Shown here piece by piece: positions 7,551-15,434 of a DNA stretch of 64,000 nucleotides. Made by a program: the position numbers and the translations under genes. Source of the DNA: CAYXDO01 sp964463485 (GTDB lineage: Bacteria; Myxococcota; Kuafuiibacteriia; Kuafuiibacteriales; Kuafuiibacteriaceae); contig CAYXDO010000025.1 of NCBI GenBank assembly GCA_964463485.1, positions 1-64,000 of the forward strand, in the 5' to 3' direction. The notes beneath the pieces are model-generated. The model saw nothing but the letters and a program-made list of their open reading frames with translations. It made no database searches and was not told the origin of the DNA. The stretch's first letter is position 1. Each line of letters begins with the position of its first letter.

Positions 7551-8516
7551 TCACTTGCACTGACCGCGCTCGGATTCCATGTCGAGCCGCATGACGAACG
7601 AATCGAGCGTGCGATCGAGCCCGAACGGGCGGCCGTCCACGTAAAAGGTCGGCGTCGAGGCCACGCCGAGCGAGATCCCGAGGCGCTTGTCGGAGAGCAC
7701 GGTCGCGCGGTGGGTGTGCTTGTCGAGCGCGTCCTTGAGCTTGGCTTTGTCGAGCCCGACCTTCTGCGCGAGCTCCATGAGCTTGGCGGGATCGAGGTTG
7801 TGTTGGTTCAGGAAGAGCTGCTCGGCGTACTCCCAGAACTTCCCTTGTTTGCGCGCTTCTTCAGCGGCCTCCGCGATGAGGATCGAGGGGCTCTGATCGT
7901 CGCCGAGCGGGAAGTAGAAATAGAAGACACGGACGTCGGGCCGCGTCTCCACGAGCTTCTTCACCACCGGAAACGCCGCCGCGCAGTGGCCGCAGCGGAA
8001 GTCGGCGAACTCGATCATCGTGTGCCGCGCGTCCTGCTTGCCCTTCATCGGGTGGTTGGACGTGTCGACTTCGATGTTCGGGCCGTTGAACCCTTCGGCG
8101 AATCCTTCGAGGAGCTGGAATTCGACGTCCTGCGTCGACATCCCGACGCGAAACTGCTCGAGGATGAACTGCGTCATACGCTCCGAGCACTTGACGCAAC
8201 CGCAGTCCGCTCGATTCGAAAGGCACGAGGCGAGTGTCCGCGGACACCCGCAGTAGCAGAACGTCTCGTTCATCAGCCGAACGAAGTCGGCGCGAAACGA
8301 TGGAGGCACCAACGAGATGTCCACGCCCGGGATGTCCGTGACCTCGGGCGCCTTGACCACGGGCTCGGGGGGCTGGACCTTGGCAGGCTCGATCGGCGAC
8401 TTCGGCGGAGTGGCTGCGGGCGCTGGGTCGCCGCCCTTACAGGTTGCACCCGACACGGCGACCGCGACCAGCGTCGCGAACCCGGTGAGGCTGACAAGAG
8501 CCGGGCGAAAGCGCAT
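7551..8516 (-). CDS. DsbA-like thioredoxin-fold protein with an N-terminal CYCGC cysteine cluster
   Basis: A 321-aa exported protein. The N-terminus has a hydrophobic signal ending at SGATC (Cys26), which may be a poor lipobox. A Pro-rich linker leads to a Cys-dense module near residues 85-115 (FCYCGCPRTLASC, DCGCVKC) reminiscent of PCYCGC/CcmH-type cysteine motifs. The second half is a DsbA/DsbG thioredoxin fold with the redox motif CGHC near residues 175-178 and the cis-Pro loop VASTPTFYVDG. It probably acts as a disulfide oxidoreductase or isomerase in the cell envelope. It is the first gene of the minus-strand operon that includes a cytochrome c, whose haem attachment needs reduced thiols. 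Confidence 0.82.
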   Translation of the reverse strand: MRFRPALVSLTGFATLVAVAVSGATCKGGDPAPAATPPKSPIEPAKVQPPEPVVKAPEVTDIPGVDISLVPPSFRADFVRLMNETFCYCGCPRTLASCLSNRADCGCVKCSERMTQFILEQFRVGMSTQDVEFQLLEGFAEGFNGPNIEVDTSNHPMKGKQDARHTMIEFADFRCGHCAAAFPVVKKLVETRPDVRVFYFYFPLGDDQSPSILIAEAAEEARKQGKFWEYAEQLFLNQHNLDPAKLMELAQKVGLDKAKLKDALDKHTHRATVLSDKRLGISLGVASTPTFYVDGRPFGLDRTLDSFVMRLDMESERGQCK

Positions 8517-8625
8517 GGGAGCCGCATAGCTAGCGACTTGGACCGATCAGGTCAACGCGACGACCACGACGATTCGCACCTGCGGGTCTTCACACGCTCG
8601 ATCCGGATGCCCACTTGCTGCTAGG

Positions 8626-9612
8626 ATGATTACCCGCCTCGTCTGGGGTCCTTTTCTCATGTCTCTGATCGATCGAACGCAGGGCGACGAAATCGAACAG
8701 AGTTTCGAAGACGGCGAGTACACCGAGCACACCGCTGCGATGGGCTTCATTCCCCTCGAGCTCATGGATCCGCAAAAGCGAACCGGCGCGTTCATCGTCA
8801 TGAGCGGCCGATCGCTCGGCAAGAGCTTCACCCTCGACGCGGAAGAAACGTTGATAGGACGGGCCCCCGAGTGCGTCATTCAGCTCGATGACGATGGCGT
8901 CTCGCGACGACACGCCAAGGTCGTGAAGACCGAAGATCAGTGGGTCCTGATGGACATCGGATCCACGAACGGCTGCTACCACAACGGTGAGCGCATCCAG
9001 GTCGTCACGCTTTACGACGGCGCCAAAGTTCAGATCGGCATGAACACGCTCCTGCGCTTCGAGCTGCAGGACCCGATGGATCGGCGATTCCAACAGTCGC
9101 TCTATGAATCGAAGACGCGCGACGCGCTCACCGAGGCCTACAACAAAGGCTTCTTCGCCGAGGCCATCGAGAAGGAGATCGCGTTCGCGATCCGCCACAA
9201 ACAGACGCTGTCGCTGATCCTCTTCGACATCGATTTCTTCAAGAAGGTGAACGACACGTACGGCCACATCGCTGGCGACCACGTGCTCAAGGCCGTCGCG
9301 CGCGCGGTGCATGGCGTGATCCGAAAAGAAGACATCTTCGCGCGCTATGGCGGCGAGGAGTTCGCGCTGCTGCTGCGCAACACCGAGCCCGAAAAATCTT
9401 TCATCTTGGCCGAGCGCGTGCGTCGAACGATCGAGCAGGTCGAGATCGTCCACACGGGTCGCCGCATTCCGGTCACGGTGTCGCTCGGTCTTTCGAGCAC
9501 CGCGGGCGACGAGCGGCTCACCTCACGCGAGCTGATTCAAGCGGCCGACGAGCTCCTCTACCAAGCCAAAGGCCGCGGTCGAAACCGAACGGAATCGCCG
9601 ATCTTCGACTGA
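8626..9612 (+). CDS. FHA-GGDEF diguanylate cyclase
   Basis: A 328-aa protein with an FHA phosphothreonine-binding domain at about 55-145 (IGRAPECVIQLDDDGVSRRHAK, GSTNGCYHNG) and a GGDEF domain at about 160-328. The active-site motif is GGEEF near residue 242, consistent with an active cyclase making c-di-GMP from GTP. An RKED sequence sits exactly five residues before it, matching the RxxD product-inhibition site. FHA coupling suggests input from a Ser/Thr kinase, and several such kinases occur in this genome. An ATG at 8659 (MSLIDRTQ) is an alternative start. It is divergent from the DsbA-like gene. Confidence 0.92.
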   Translation: MITRLVWGPFLMSLIDRTQGDEIEQSFEDGEYTEHTAAMGFIPLELMDPQKRTGAFIVMSGRSLGKSFTLDAEETLIGRAPECVIQLDDDGVSRRHAKVVKTEDQWVLMDIGSTNGCYHNGERIQVVTLYDGAKVQIGMNTLLRFELQDPMDRRFQQSLYESKTRDALTEAYNKGFFAEAIEKEIAFAIRHKQTLSLILFDIDFFKKVNDTYGHIAGDHVLKAVARAVHGVIRKEDIFARYGGEEFALLLRNTEPEKSFILAERVRRTIEQVEIVHTGRRIPVTVSLGLSSTAGDERLTSRELIQAADELLYQAKGRGRNRTESPIFD

Positions 9613-9638
9613 CCGCGCAGCATCGTTGGGAGCAACGC

Positions 9639-10826
9639 TCACAAACAGACGCCGGTGTCTCCAGCGACCACGCAGCTCGTTCCGCTCGGGCAGTCCGTGT
9701 CGTCGGCGCACCAGACCGTGCACACGCCGCCGCCCGCGGTCGGCACGCAGCGCGCGTCCTGAAGGTTCGGAATTCCGCAGCCGGGATCGAGCGCGTTCGG
9801 CGAGTACTCACATGACGAGCCGAGGTTCCTCACGGCCGTGCAGGTCGGATTTCGCATCGCGTAGCCTGGTCGGCACTGACGCGCGGTCCCGTTGCGAACG
9901 TCGAGGCACTCGAAGCCAGACGGACATGAAAGGTTCGCGCAGTCGATGCCGCACGCGCGATCGATGAAGCTCATGCCCGCCGCGTCGATCAAGCCGACGC
10001 AGAGATCGTCCGGGCCTCCGCACTGATCGTCGTCCGTACATGGGTCGCAGAGGTCGCGCGCCGCAGGTCGAACGCAGACGCCGAGCCCCGGATCGCACAG
10101 CTCTCCCTGTGGACAGTCCGAGGCGTCTCGGCAGCCTACACACTCGAGCCGCGAGGGATCGCACAAGGGCCGGCTCGGGCTCGTGCAGTGGGCGTCGCTG
10201 AGGCAGGTCTCGCACGTCCGACTAGGCGAGCAGTGCTCGCCGTTGGGACACTGCGAATCGTCGAGGCAGTCGACGCAGGCATCGAGCGCCGGATCGCAAA
10301 CGGCTCCGGGTCCGCAGTTGCCGTTGAGGCAGCGGAACAAACAAACGAACGCGTTCGGATCGCAGACCCGGCGGAAGCCGCAGTCGTCGTCGCCCAAGCA
10401 CTCCACGCATTGGCCGAGCGCGGGGTGGCAGCGCTGGCCGCGGCCGCAATCATCGTCGATGACACAAGCGGGCGGGCCCGCATCGAAGGGAGGCGTCGCG
10501 TCTGGGACTGGACCGCCGTCGAGCCGTCCTCCATCGGGACGCGGGCCGCCGTCGAGCCGTCCCCCATCGGGGCGCGGGCCGCCGTCGCGGCGTCCTCCAT
10601 CGAGCGGACCGCCGTCGGGACGCGGGCCGCCGTCGCGTCGCCCGTCCGGGCGCGGACGTCCGTCGGGGTCCGAGGAGGCGTCGTCTCCGTACGGGAAGGG
10701 GACGAACGGCCCGGAGTCGTAGGGGCGCCCGCCGTGCTCGCGCTCTGTGATCGACGCCCGGCCACACGCGCTGAGCGCGAGCGAAATGGCGAAGAGGCCG
10801 AGCGCACGCACGATCGAATGGTGCAC
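9639..10826 (-). CDS. Cys-rich lipoprotein with Asp-Gly-Gly repeats
   Basis: A 395-aa predicted lipoprotein with lipobox LSAC (Cys21). A low-complexity linker of RPDGG/LDGGP repeats (about 45-110) is followed by many tandem cysteine modules of the C-x-x-D-x-x-C-x-x-G-x-x-C type, each about 20-25 residues (for example CVDCLDDSQCPNGEHCSP). Such modules are abundant in myxobacterial surface proteins and are held by disulfides. The function is unknown; a surface-exposed adhesive or structural role is inferred. It is divergent from the rhomboid gene. Confidence 0.8.
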   Translation of the reverse strand: MHHSIVRALGLFAISLALSACGRASITEREHGGRPYDSGPFVPFPYGDDASSDPDGRPRPDGRRDGGPRPDGGPLDGGRRDGGPRPDGGRLDGGPRPDGGRLDGGPVPDATPPFDAGPPACVIDDDCGRGQRCHPALGQCVECLGDDDCGFRRVCDPNAFVCLFRCLNGNCGPGAVCDPALDACVDCLDDSQCPNGEHCSPSRTCETCLSDAHCTSPSRPLCDPSRLECVGCRDASDCPQGELCDPGLGVCVRPAARDLCDPCTDDDQCGGPDDLCVGLIDAAGMSFIDRACGIDCANLSCPSGFECLDVRNGTARQCRPGYAMRNPTCTAVRNLGSSCEYSPNALDPGCGIPNLQDARCVPTAGGGVCTVWCADDTDCPSGTSCVVAGDTGVCL

Positions 10827-10861
10827 CCGAGTCTTCGGCCGAATGCATCGGTCGACTGGTA

Positions 10862-12607
10862 TTGTTGGCTCCTGTGATCTGGATTCGGACCGACGAGGGG
10901 GAGCTTCCCCTCTCGCTCGCGGAATTCGAATCGTCCGTTCGAGCCGGTCGAATCGCGCCTTCCACGCTCGTTCGCTTTCCCATCTTGACCGGGGATCGGT
11001 GGGTCGAAGCCCGCGACCTCGAGGTCTTCTGGCGGCTGTACGAGCCCGCGCGCATCTACTTCTCGCGCGCGTTCTCGCTCGGATCGCTCCCGATCGTTAC
11101 GCTGACCTTGGGCGCCGTCTGCGGGCTGCTCTTTCTCGTGACACGCACCAAGACCGCGGACGTCGACAATCTCCTGCGCTACGGCGCCAAGGCTCCAAGC
11201 GCGATCTTCGAGGCCGGCCAGACGTGGCGGCTGTTCACCGCGAACCTGCTGCATCGCGACCCGCTCCACCTCGCGTTCAACGTCTTGTTCTTGGTGAACG
11301 TCGGCGGGACGCTCGAGAACGCCTATCGAACCCGCGACTTCGTGTTGATCATCGTAGCCTCGGCGCTTTGCACGACGCTGCTCTCGGCGCTCATGTCAGA
11401 CGCACCTTCGGTGGGCGCGAGCGGGATCGTGCTCGGGCTGTTCGGAGCTGCGTCGCTGTTCGGCCAGAAGTACCGCGACATTCTCCCGAATCGTCTCAAG
11501 CGATACCTGTTGTGGGCGGTCCTGCCGTACTCGATCTTCGTTCTCTACGTAGGGCTCGCGACCGAGGACACGGACAACTGGGGGCACCTCGGCGGGCTCC
11601 TCGGAGGCTCCTTGGCGACGCTGTTTCTGACGCCCGAGCTGCTGCTCGTCGACGGACGCAAGCGCTTCCCTTCGGGGATCGTGCTCGCGGCGCTCTTGCT
11701 TCTGCCTCTCGCCGCAGCTCCGGCGATCGTTCGTTTCAGGCCGCCGATGGCCACCTTCACCGACGCGACGTCCGGGCTGGCCGTTCTCTATCCGGAGACT
11801 TGGACGTTCGGCGAGGACGCGCTCGGCTTCCCTGCGTTCGGCAACGCGTTGGGCGTCACGATGGGGATCCGCATCCGTGCCGAGAATCGACCGATCCGCG
11901 CCGAAGCGCTCGAGCGCGAGCTCTTGCGCGAGCTCGCGTCGCGTGAGGATTCTGGGGAGATCTCGAGCGTTCAGGTCGGCCAGCGCAGCCCGTTTTCGCG
12001 TGACGGAGCCAAAGGGGTCGAGCTCGTGGCACGCCTGGAATCGCGCGGCGGGCGCGTTCATGTGCGCGGGTTCCTCTTCGCGCGCGGCCAGTTCGGCTAC
12101 ATGGTGGTGTTGTCCACACGCGAGGCGTGGGCCGCCGCGTACGCCCCGCTGTTCGAGCGCATCGTGCTCGCGATCCGCGTCGAAGAGACGGCCGCTTTGA
12201 GAGCGGCCCGAGCGCTGGCATCCGCCTTTCCGGGCATGTCGAGCGCCCACGTGGAGCTCGGCGACGCGCTGGCCGCGGTCGGCGACGTCGACGGCGCCGG
12301 GCGCGCTTTTCAGCTCGCCCTGTCGACTTTGCCAGACAACGGCGGCGCGCTCAGGGGGCTCGCGCGGCTCTCCGCCGACTACGGCGGCGACCTCGAGGCG
12401 GCCCGTCGCATCGCGGACGACCTCAGGGCGCTGCACCCAGACGACATCTCGCTGGTGCTCCTCCTGGCGGACATCGAGCTCGCGCGGGGAAAACAGGATT
12501 CGGCCAGGGTCGTGCTCGAGGACGCGCTCGACCGAAATCCCGAGGCCGCCGAAGTCCGAGAGAGGATTCGCCTCCTCGGCGTTGGGTCCAAACTCGCGGA
12601 CCCTTGA
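10862..12607 (+). CDS. Rhomboid intramembrane protease with GYF-like N-terminus and C-terminal TPRs
   Basis: A 581-aa membrane protein. Residues 5-55 resemble a GYF_2-type module (WIRTDEGELPLSLAEFESSVRAG...). A rhomboid domain spans about 75-285: catalytic Ser in VGASGIVLGLFG and catalytic His in WGHLGGLLGG, with the HLAFNVLFLVNVGG helix between. Residues 290-430 form a soluble region, and 435-570 contain TPR-like repeats. It would cleave membrane-spanning substrates within the lipid bilayer; the added modules suggest partner binding. The start is unclear: TTG at 10862 or a GTG at 10874. Confidence 0.88.
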   Translation: MLAPVIWIRTDEGELPLSLAEFESSVRAGRIAPSTLVRFPILTGDRWVEARDLEVFWRLYEPARIYFSRAFSLGSLPIVTLTLGAVCGLLFLVTRTKTADVDNLLRYGAKAPSAIFEAGQTWRLFTANLLHRDPLHLAFNVLFLVNVGGTLENAYRTRDFVLIIVASALCTTLLSALMSDAPSVGASGIVLGLFGAASLFGQKYRDILPNRLKRYLLWAVLPYSIFVLYVGLATEDTDNWGHLGGLLGGSLATLFLTPELLLVDGRKRFPSGIVLAALLLLPLAAAPAIVRFRPPMATFTDATSGLAVLYPETWTFGEDALGFPAFGNALGVTMGIRIRAENRPIRAEALERELLRELASREDSGEISSVQVGQRSPFSRDGAKGVELVARLESRGGRVHVRGFLFARGQFGYMVVLSTREAWAAAYAPLFERIVLAIRVEETAALRAARALASAFPGMSSAHVELGDALAAVGDVDGAGRAFQLALSTLPDNGGALRGLARLSADYGGDLEAARRIADDLRALHPDDISLVLLLADIELARGKQDSARVVLEDALDRNPEAAEVRERIRLLGVGSKLADP

Positions 12608-12649
12608 CGCCATCCCGCGTCCAGACGAGTGTGCCCCGCGGAGGCAACT

Positions 12650-12931
12650 GTGAGTGACGAAGATCTCAAAGCCGAGCTCGATCGCCTGAAACAAGAGAAC
12701 GAGCGCCTGAAAAACCGAGCGACCAAGGGCGTATCGCTCAAAGTCAGCGAAAAAGGCGGCGTGTCCGTCTATGGCCTGGGTCGATTCCCGGTCACCCTGT
12801 ATCGCGAGCAGTGGACCCGCTTGCTCGACATGGCCGACGAGATCCGCGCTTTCATCAACGAGAACGAGGGCAAGCTCAAGAAGAAGGCCGAGGCCGAAGC
12901 CCCCGCCCCTGCCGCCAAAGAAGAGAGCTGA
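12650..12931 (+). CDS. Small coiled-coil hypothetical protein
   Basis: A 93-aa protein of unknown function. The N-terminal 30 residues form a coiled coil (LKAELDRLKQENERLKN). A short beta-type core follows (VSLKVSEKGGVSVYGLGRFPVTLYREQWTRLLD), and the tail is Lys/Ala/Glu/Pro-rich. The GTG at 12650 is chosen because GGAGG lies five bases upstream. The core resembles small proteins of myxobacteria and cyanobacteria seen next to unrelated genes, so context gives no role. It lies 43 bases after the rhomboid gene. Confidence 0.7.
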   Translation: MSDEDLKAELDRLKQENERLKNRATKGVSLKVSEKGGVSVYGLGRFPVTLYREQWTRLLDMADEIRAFINENEGKLKKKAEAEAPAPAAKEES

Positions 12932-13043
12932 ACCGAGCGGAATCTCTCAGCTTCCTCGCGCGATTCTCTCCCTCGCAGGCTCCGCTTCTTCGGGTAAAGA
13001 TCCCGAAGCAGGTTGGGCCGTTCATCGCTGGGTCGGAGGTCGT

Positions 13044-13832
13044 GTGATCGTTCCCAAAGCTGATTCCCCTGATCCTGGGCTGATCCGGCGGGCTTGGCTC
13101 GTCATAGGCCAGTTCTCCCTCGTCGCCCTTGGGCTTCATGCGGGCGCGGACTCCCTTGACGACGTGACCTTCTCGGTGCTCGCCGGGCTGGACCGCGCCG
13201 TCGATCGGCTCTCCGCGGCCTTGTTGGAGTGGGCTCTGGCCGGGCTCGGGTACGGATCCCGCACCGTCGCCGGCGTGACCTCGACGTTGGTGGAGTATTT
13301 CGACGACAGCTCAGCCCGAGCCGCCGCGGGGATCGTCGCGCTGGGGATCGAGCTGTTGCTCGCGCTGGCCCTCGCGTTGCCCGTGCTGTTCGCACGACGC
13401 TCGACGATCGACGAGCTGAGAGAAGCGGCGCGGGGGATCGTTCACGACTTCACGCTGCTGCGGCTCGCGCTCCCGATCGCGATCCTGACGAGCAGCTTCG
13501 GCGGCGCCCTCATGGTGGCGGAGCAGGCCGAGAGCTTGGCCGCGGAGGCGAGCTTTGCGTTGTACGCGTCGCATTCGACCGCGTGGGGCTTCGGTGCGTT
13601 CGGCGCGACGTGTGGCTTCTTCGCGACGTTCCTCCTGCTCGGAGTCCGCGGCTCGATACGGACCGCGACCTACGCGCACAGGGCTGCGCGAGCAGATCTA
13701 GATCTCGGTCTGCCGCCTTGGCGTCGGCGCGCTCGCGGGAAGCTGGCGCTGCTGGCGGCGCCCATCGCGGTGCTCGGCGCGTTTCACTCGCTGCCGATCG
13801 TCCGCGACCTCGTCGCGGGTGTGATGCCATGA
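13044..13832 (+). CDS. Polytopic membrane protein of unknown function
   Basis: A 262-aa protein with about five hydrophobic segments (AWLVIGQFSLVALGLHAG, AAAGIVALGIELLLALALAL, FTLLRLALPIAILTSSFGG, STAWGFGAFGATCGFFATFLLL and a C-terminal helix). No family is recognised. The GTG at 13044 has GGAGG about five bases upstream. Its stop overlaps the start of the M23 peptidase gene (ATGA), so the two are translationally coupled, which suggests that it serves the same envelope process. Confidence 0.7.
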   Translation: MIVPKADSPDPGLIRRAWLVIGQFSLVALGLHAGADSLDDVTFSVLAGLDRAVDRLSAALLEWALAGLGYGSRTVAGVTSTLVEYFDDSSARAAAGIVALGIELLLALALALPVLFARRSTIDELREAARGIVHDFTLLRLALPIAILTSSFGGALMVAEQAESLAAEASFALYASHSTAWGFGAFGATCGFFATFLLLGVRGSIRTATYAHRAARADLDLGLPPWRRRARGKLALLAAPIAVLGAFHSLPIVRDLVAGVMP

Positions 13833-14926
13833 AGCGAGCTTCAGGTTCGCTCGCGCTTTTGGACTTCGCCGCTGCGGGGATAGCGGTCTACGTGATGCTG
13901 ACGTCGACGCCGGTCGGAGCGCTGGTCATGGACGCGGGAGCCCTCGCGCTCGACCGGCCGCGAGCTCGTCGTCCCCTCGCGTCGTTCTTCCGCGCGCGAG
14001 AAGAGGCGGTCGCGCTGGTCGCGGCGGCGACGCCGATACCGGACACCTCGGACACGTCGATCGGCCCGCCCGATGTCGCGCTGCCGGTGGTCACTGCGAC
14101 GCGAGCCTCGGCCCGCCCGGCGCTGCTGCGAGCGGCGCTCGACTTCGCGCCGTCCGAGCCCGACGCGATCACGAGCACGCTCCGGGAGCTCGGACTCCAG
14201 GAGCTCGGACCGAGCACCGACCCGGCCGTTCGAGATCAAACGATCGCCGAGGCGTTGGTCCTGTTGAGTCGGCGCCTCGGAGGAGAAGAGCCCGCGGTCG
14301 CGGCGCTGGTGCTCGGGGAGACTCGCGTCCGGCGAGCGATGGATCGAACCCGGGCTGTCGGCCGGGATCCGCTCCGGTGGTCGCGATTCAGCCGGCATCT
14401 TCCGGCCACACGGCGGTTGGCCGCGGAGCCGTTCGTGCTCGACACCCTCGCCTACTCGGTGGCCTACGAGCTCCGGCCGCCGCTCGCGGGGAAGCTCGAA
14501 ATCACCTCACGGTTCGGAGAGCGTACGCACCCGATCACCGGATCGAAGCAGCACCATCGAGGGCTCGACCTCGCGGCAAAGGCGGGCACCTCGGTGCTCG
14601 CGAGCGGGCGAGGGATCGTTTCGCGCGTGAAGGAGGACGACGTGAACGGGAGGTTCGTTCAGATCGATCATGGCTTCGGCGTGAGTACGTCTTACTGCCA
14701 CAATGACGACGTGCTGGTCGCGGAGGGCCAGGAGGTCGCCTCGGGCCAGCAAGTGTCCCGGTCGGGGAACACGGGTCGCTCGACCGGACCGCATCTACAT
14801 TTCCAGGTCGAGGTCGGCGGGAAGCCGATCGATCCGGCGCCGCTGATCGGGCTCAGGTCCCACGCGATCGCGAGGAGCTCGACGAGTCTGCTGAGAGTGC
14901 TCGCACGATGGTGGACAGCCACCTAG
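13829..14926 (+). CDS. M23 (LytM-type) metallopeptidase
   Basis: A 365-aa exported or membrane-anchored protein. One hydrophobic segment near residues 10-40 is followed by a long helical region, then a LytM/M23 domain at about 215-345. Zinc ligands are visible: HHRGLDL near residue 241 (H-x-x-x-D) and HLHF near residue 321. The ITSRFGERTHPITG lead-in and SGNTGRSTGPHLHF end are standard. These enzymes cut peptide crosslinks in peptidoglycan, or activate amidases when residues are lost; here the ligands look complete. The ATG overlaps the previous stop by four bases. Confidence 0.9.
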   Translation: MKRASGSLALLDFAAAGIAVYVMLTSTPVGALVMDAGALALDRPRARRPLASFFRAREEAVALVAAATPIPDTSDTSIGPPDVALPVVTATRASARPALLRAALDFAPSEPDAITSTLRELGLQELGPSTDPAVRDQTIAEALVLLSRRLGGEEPAVAALVLGETRVRRAMDRTRAVGRDPLRWSRFSRHLPATRRLAAEPFVLDTLAYSVAYELRPPLAGKLEITSRFGERTHPITGSKQHHRGLDLAAKAGTSVLASGRGIVSRVKEDDVNGRFVQIDHGFGVSTSYCHNDDVLVAEGQEVASGQQVSRSGNTGRSTGPHLHFQVEVGGKPIDPAPLIGLRSHAIARSSTSLLRVLARWWTAT

Positions 14927-14943
14927 CACTGCTGTGGCTCCGG

Positions 14944-15034
14944 GACTTCCGACTCTGGCTTCCGACTCTGACTTCCGACTCTGACTTCCGACTCTGACTT
15001 CCGACTCCGACTTCCGACTCTGACTTCCGCCTCT
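14944..15034. repeat. 13-bp tandem repeat, seven copies
   Basis: Seven head-to-tail copies of GACTTCCGACTCT, with single-base variants in copies 2, 5 and 7, begin 17 bases after the M23 gene stop. Because 13 is not a multiple of three the array is not coding-like. The 14927-15434 gap otherwise contains only the small open frame at 15171. Confidence 0.9.
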
Positions 15035-15170
15035 GACTCGGCCTTCGCGACGACTGCCTCCCGATTCGGCGGCAGACCCGATAGACTCTCTTCATGAACC
15101 GGCTGGGCTGGTATGCCACCAACTCTCCGCCTCGAGCGCGGAGCTCGATCGCCTCCTTCTGGTTGCGAAG

Positions 15171-15326
15171 ATGGAAATGAACAAGTTCCTTCCGCGCCCT
15201 CAGGCTGGACGCGCAGAACGGGACGCGCAGCTCGGGGCCCTCGAATTGGCCGACCAGGACACCGAGGATGGTCGCCTTTCTGAGCCGACCAGGGACGGAC
15301 TCAGCGTCGAGCCGTCGAGGCGGTGA
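15171..15326 (+). CDS. Possible small open frame of 51 codons
   Basis: An ATG-initiated frame of 51 codons (starting MEMNKFLPRPQAGRAE) with a charged, soluble composition, in a stretch with no other gene. No good ribosome-binding site is visible and no family is recognised. It may be a real small protein or chance in high-GC DNA. Confidence 0.2.
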   Translation: MEMNKFLPRPQAGRAERDAQLGALELADQDTEDGRLSEPTRDGLSVEPSRR

Positions 15327-15434
15327 TTTGCCGAACCGAAAACCGAAACGCTCCGCGGCTCGTGGTCATGTCCCTGAAAGGAGGCACGGAGACTCGTACC
15401 CGATCGGGCGCACGTGGCCGCCGAGAAGGCTATC

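Noticed and set aside
14853..15122. 89-codon minus-strand frame through the 13-bp array
   Set aside because: Its sequence is mostly the translated minisatellite (repeated RKSESEV) and part lies antisense to the M23 gene.
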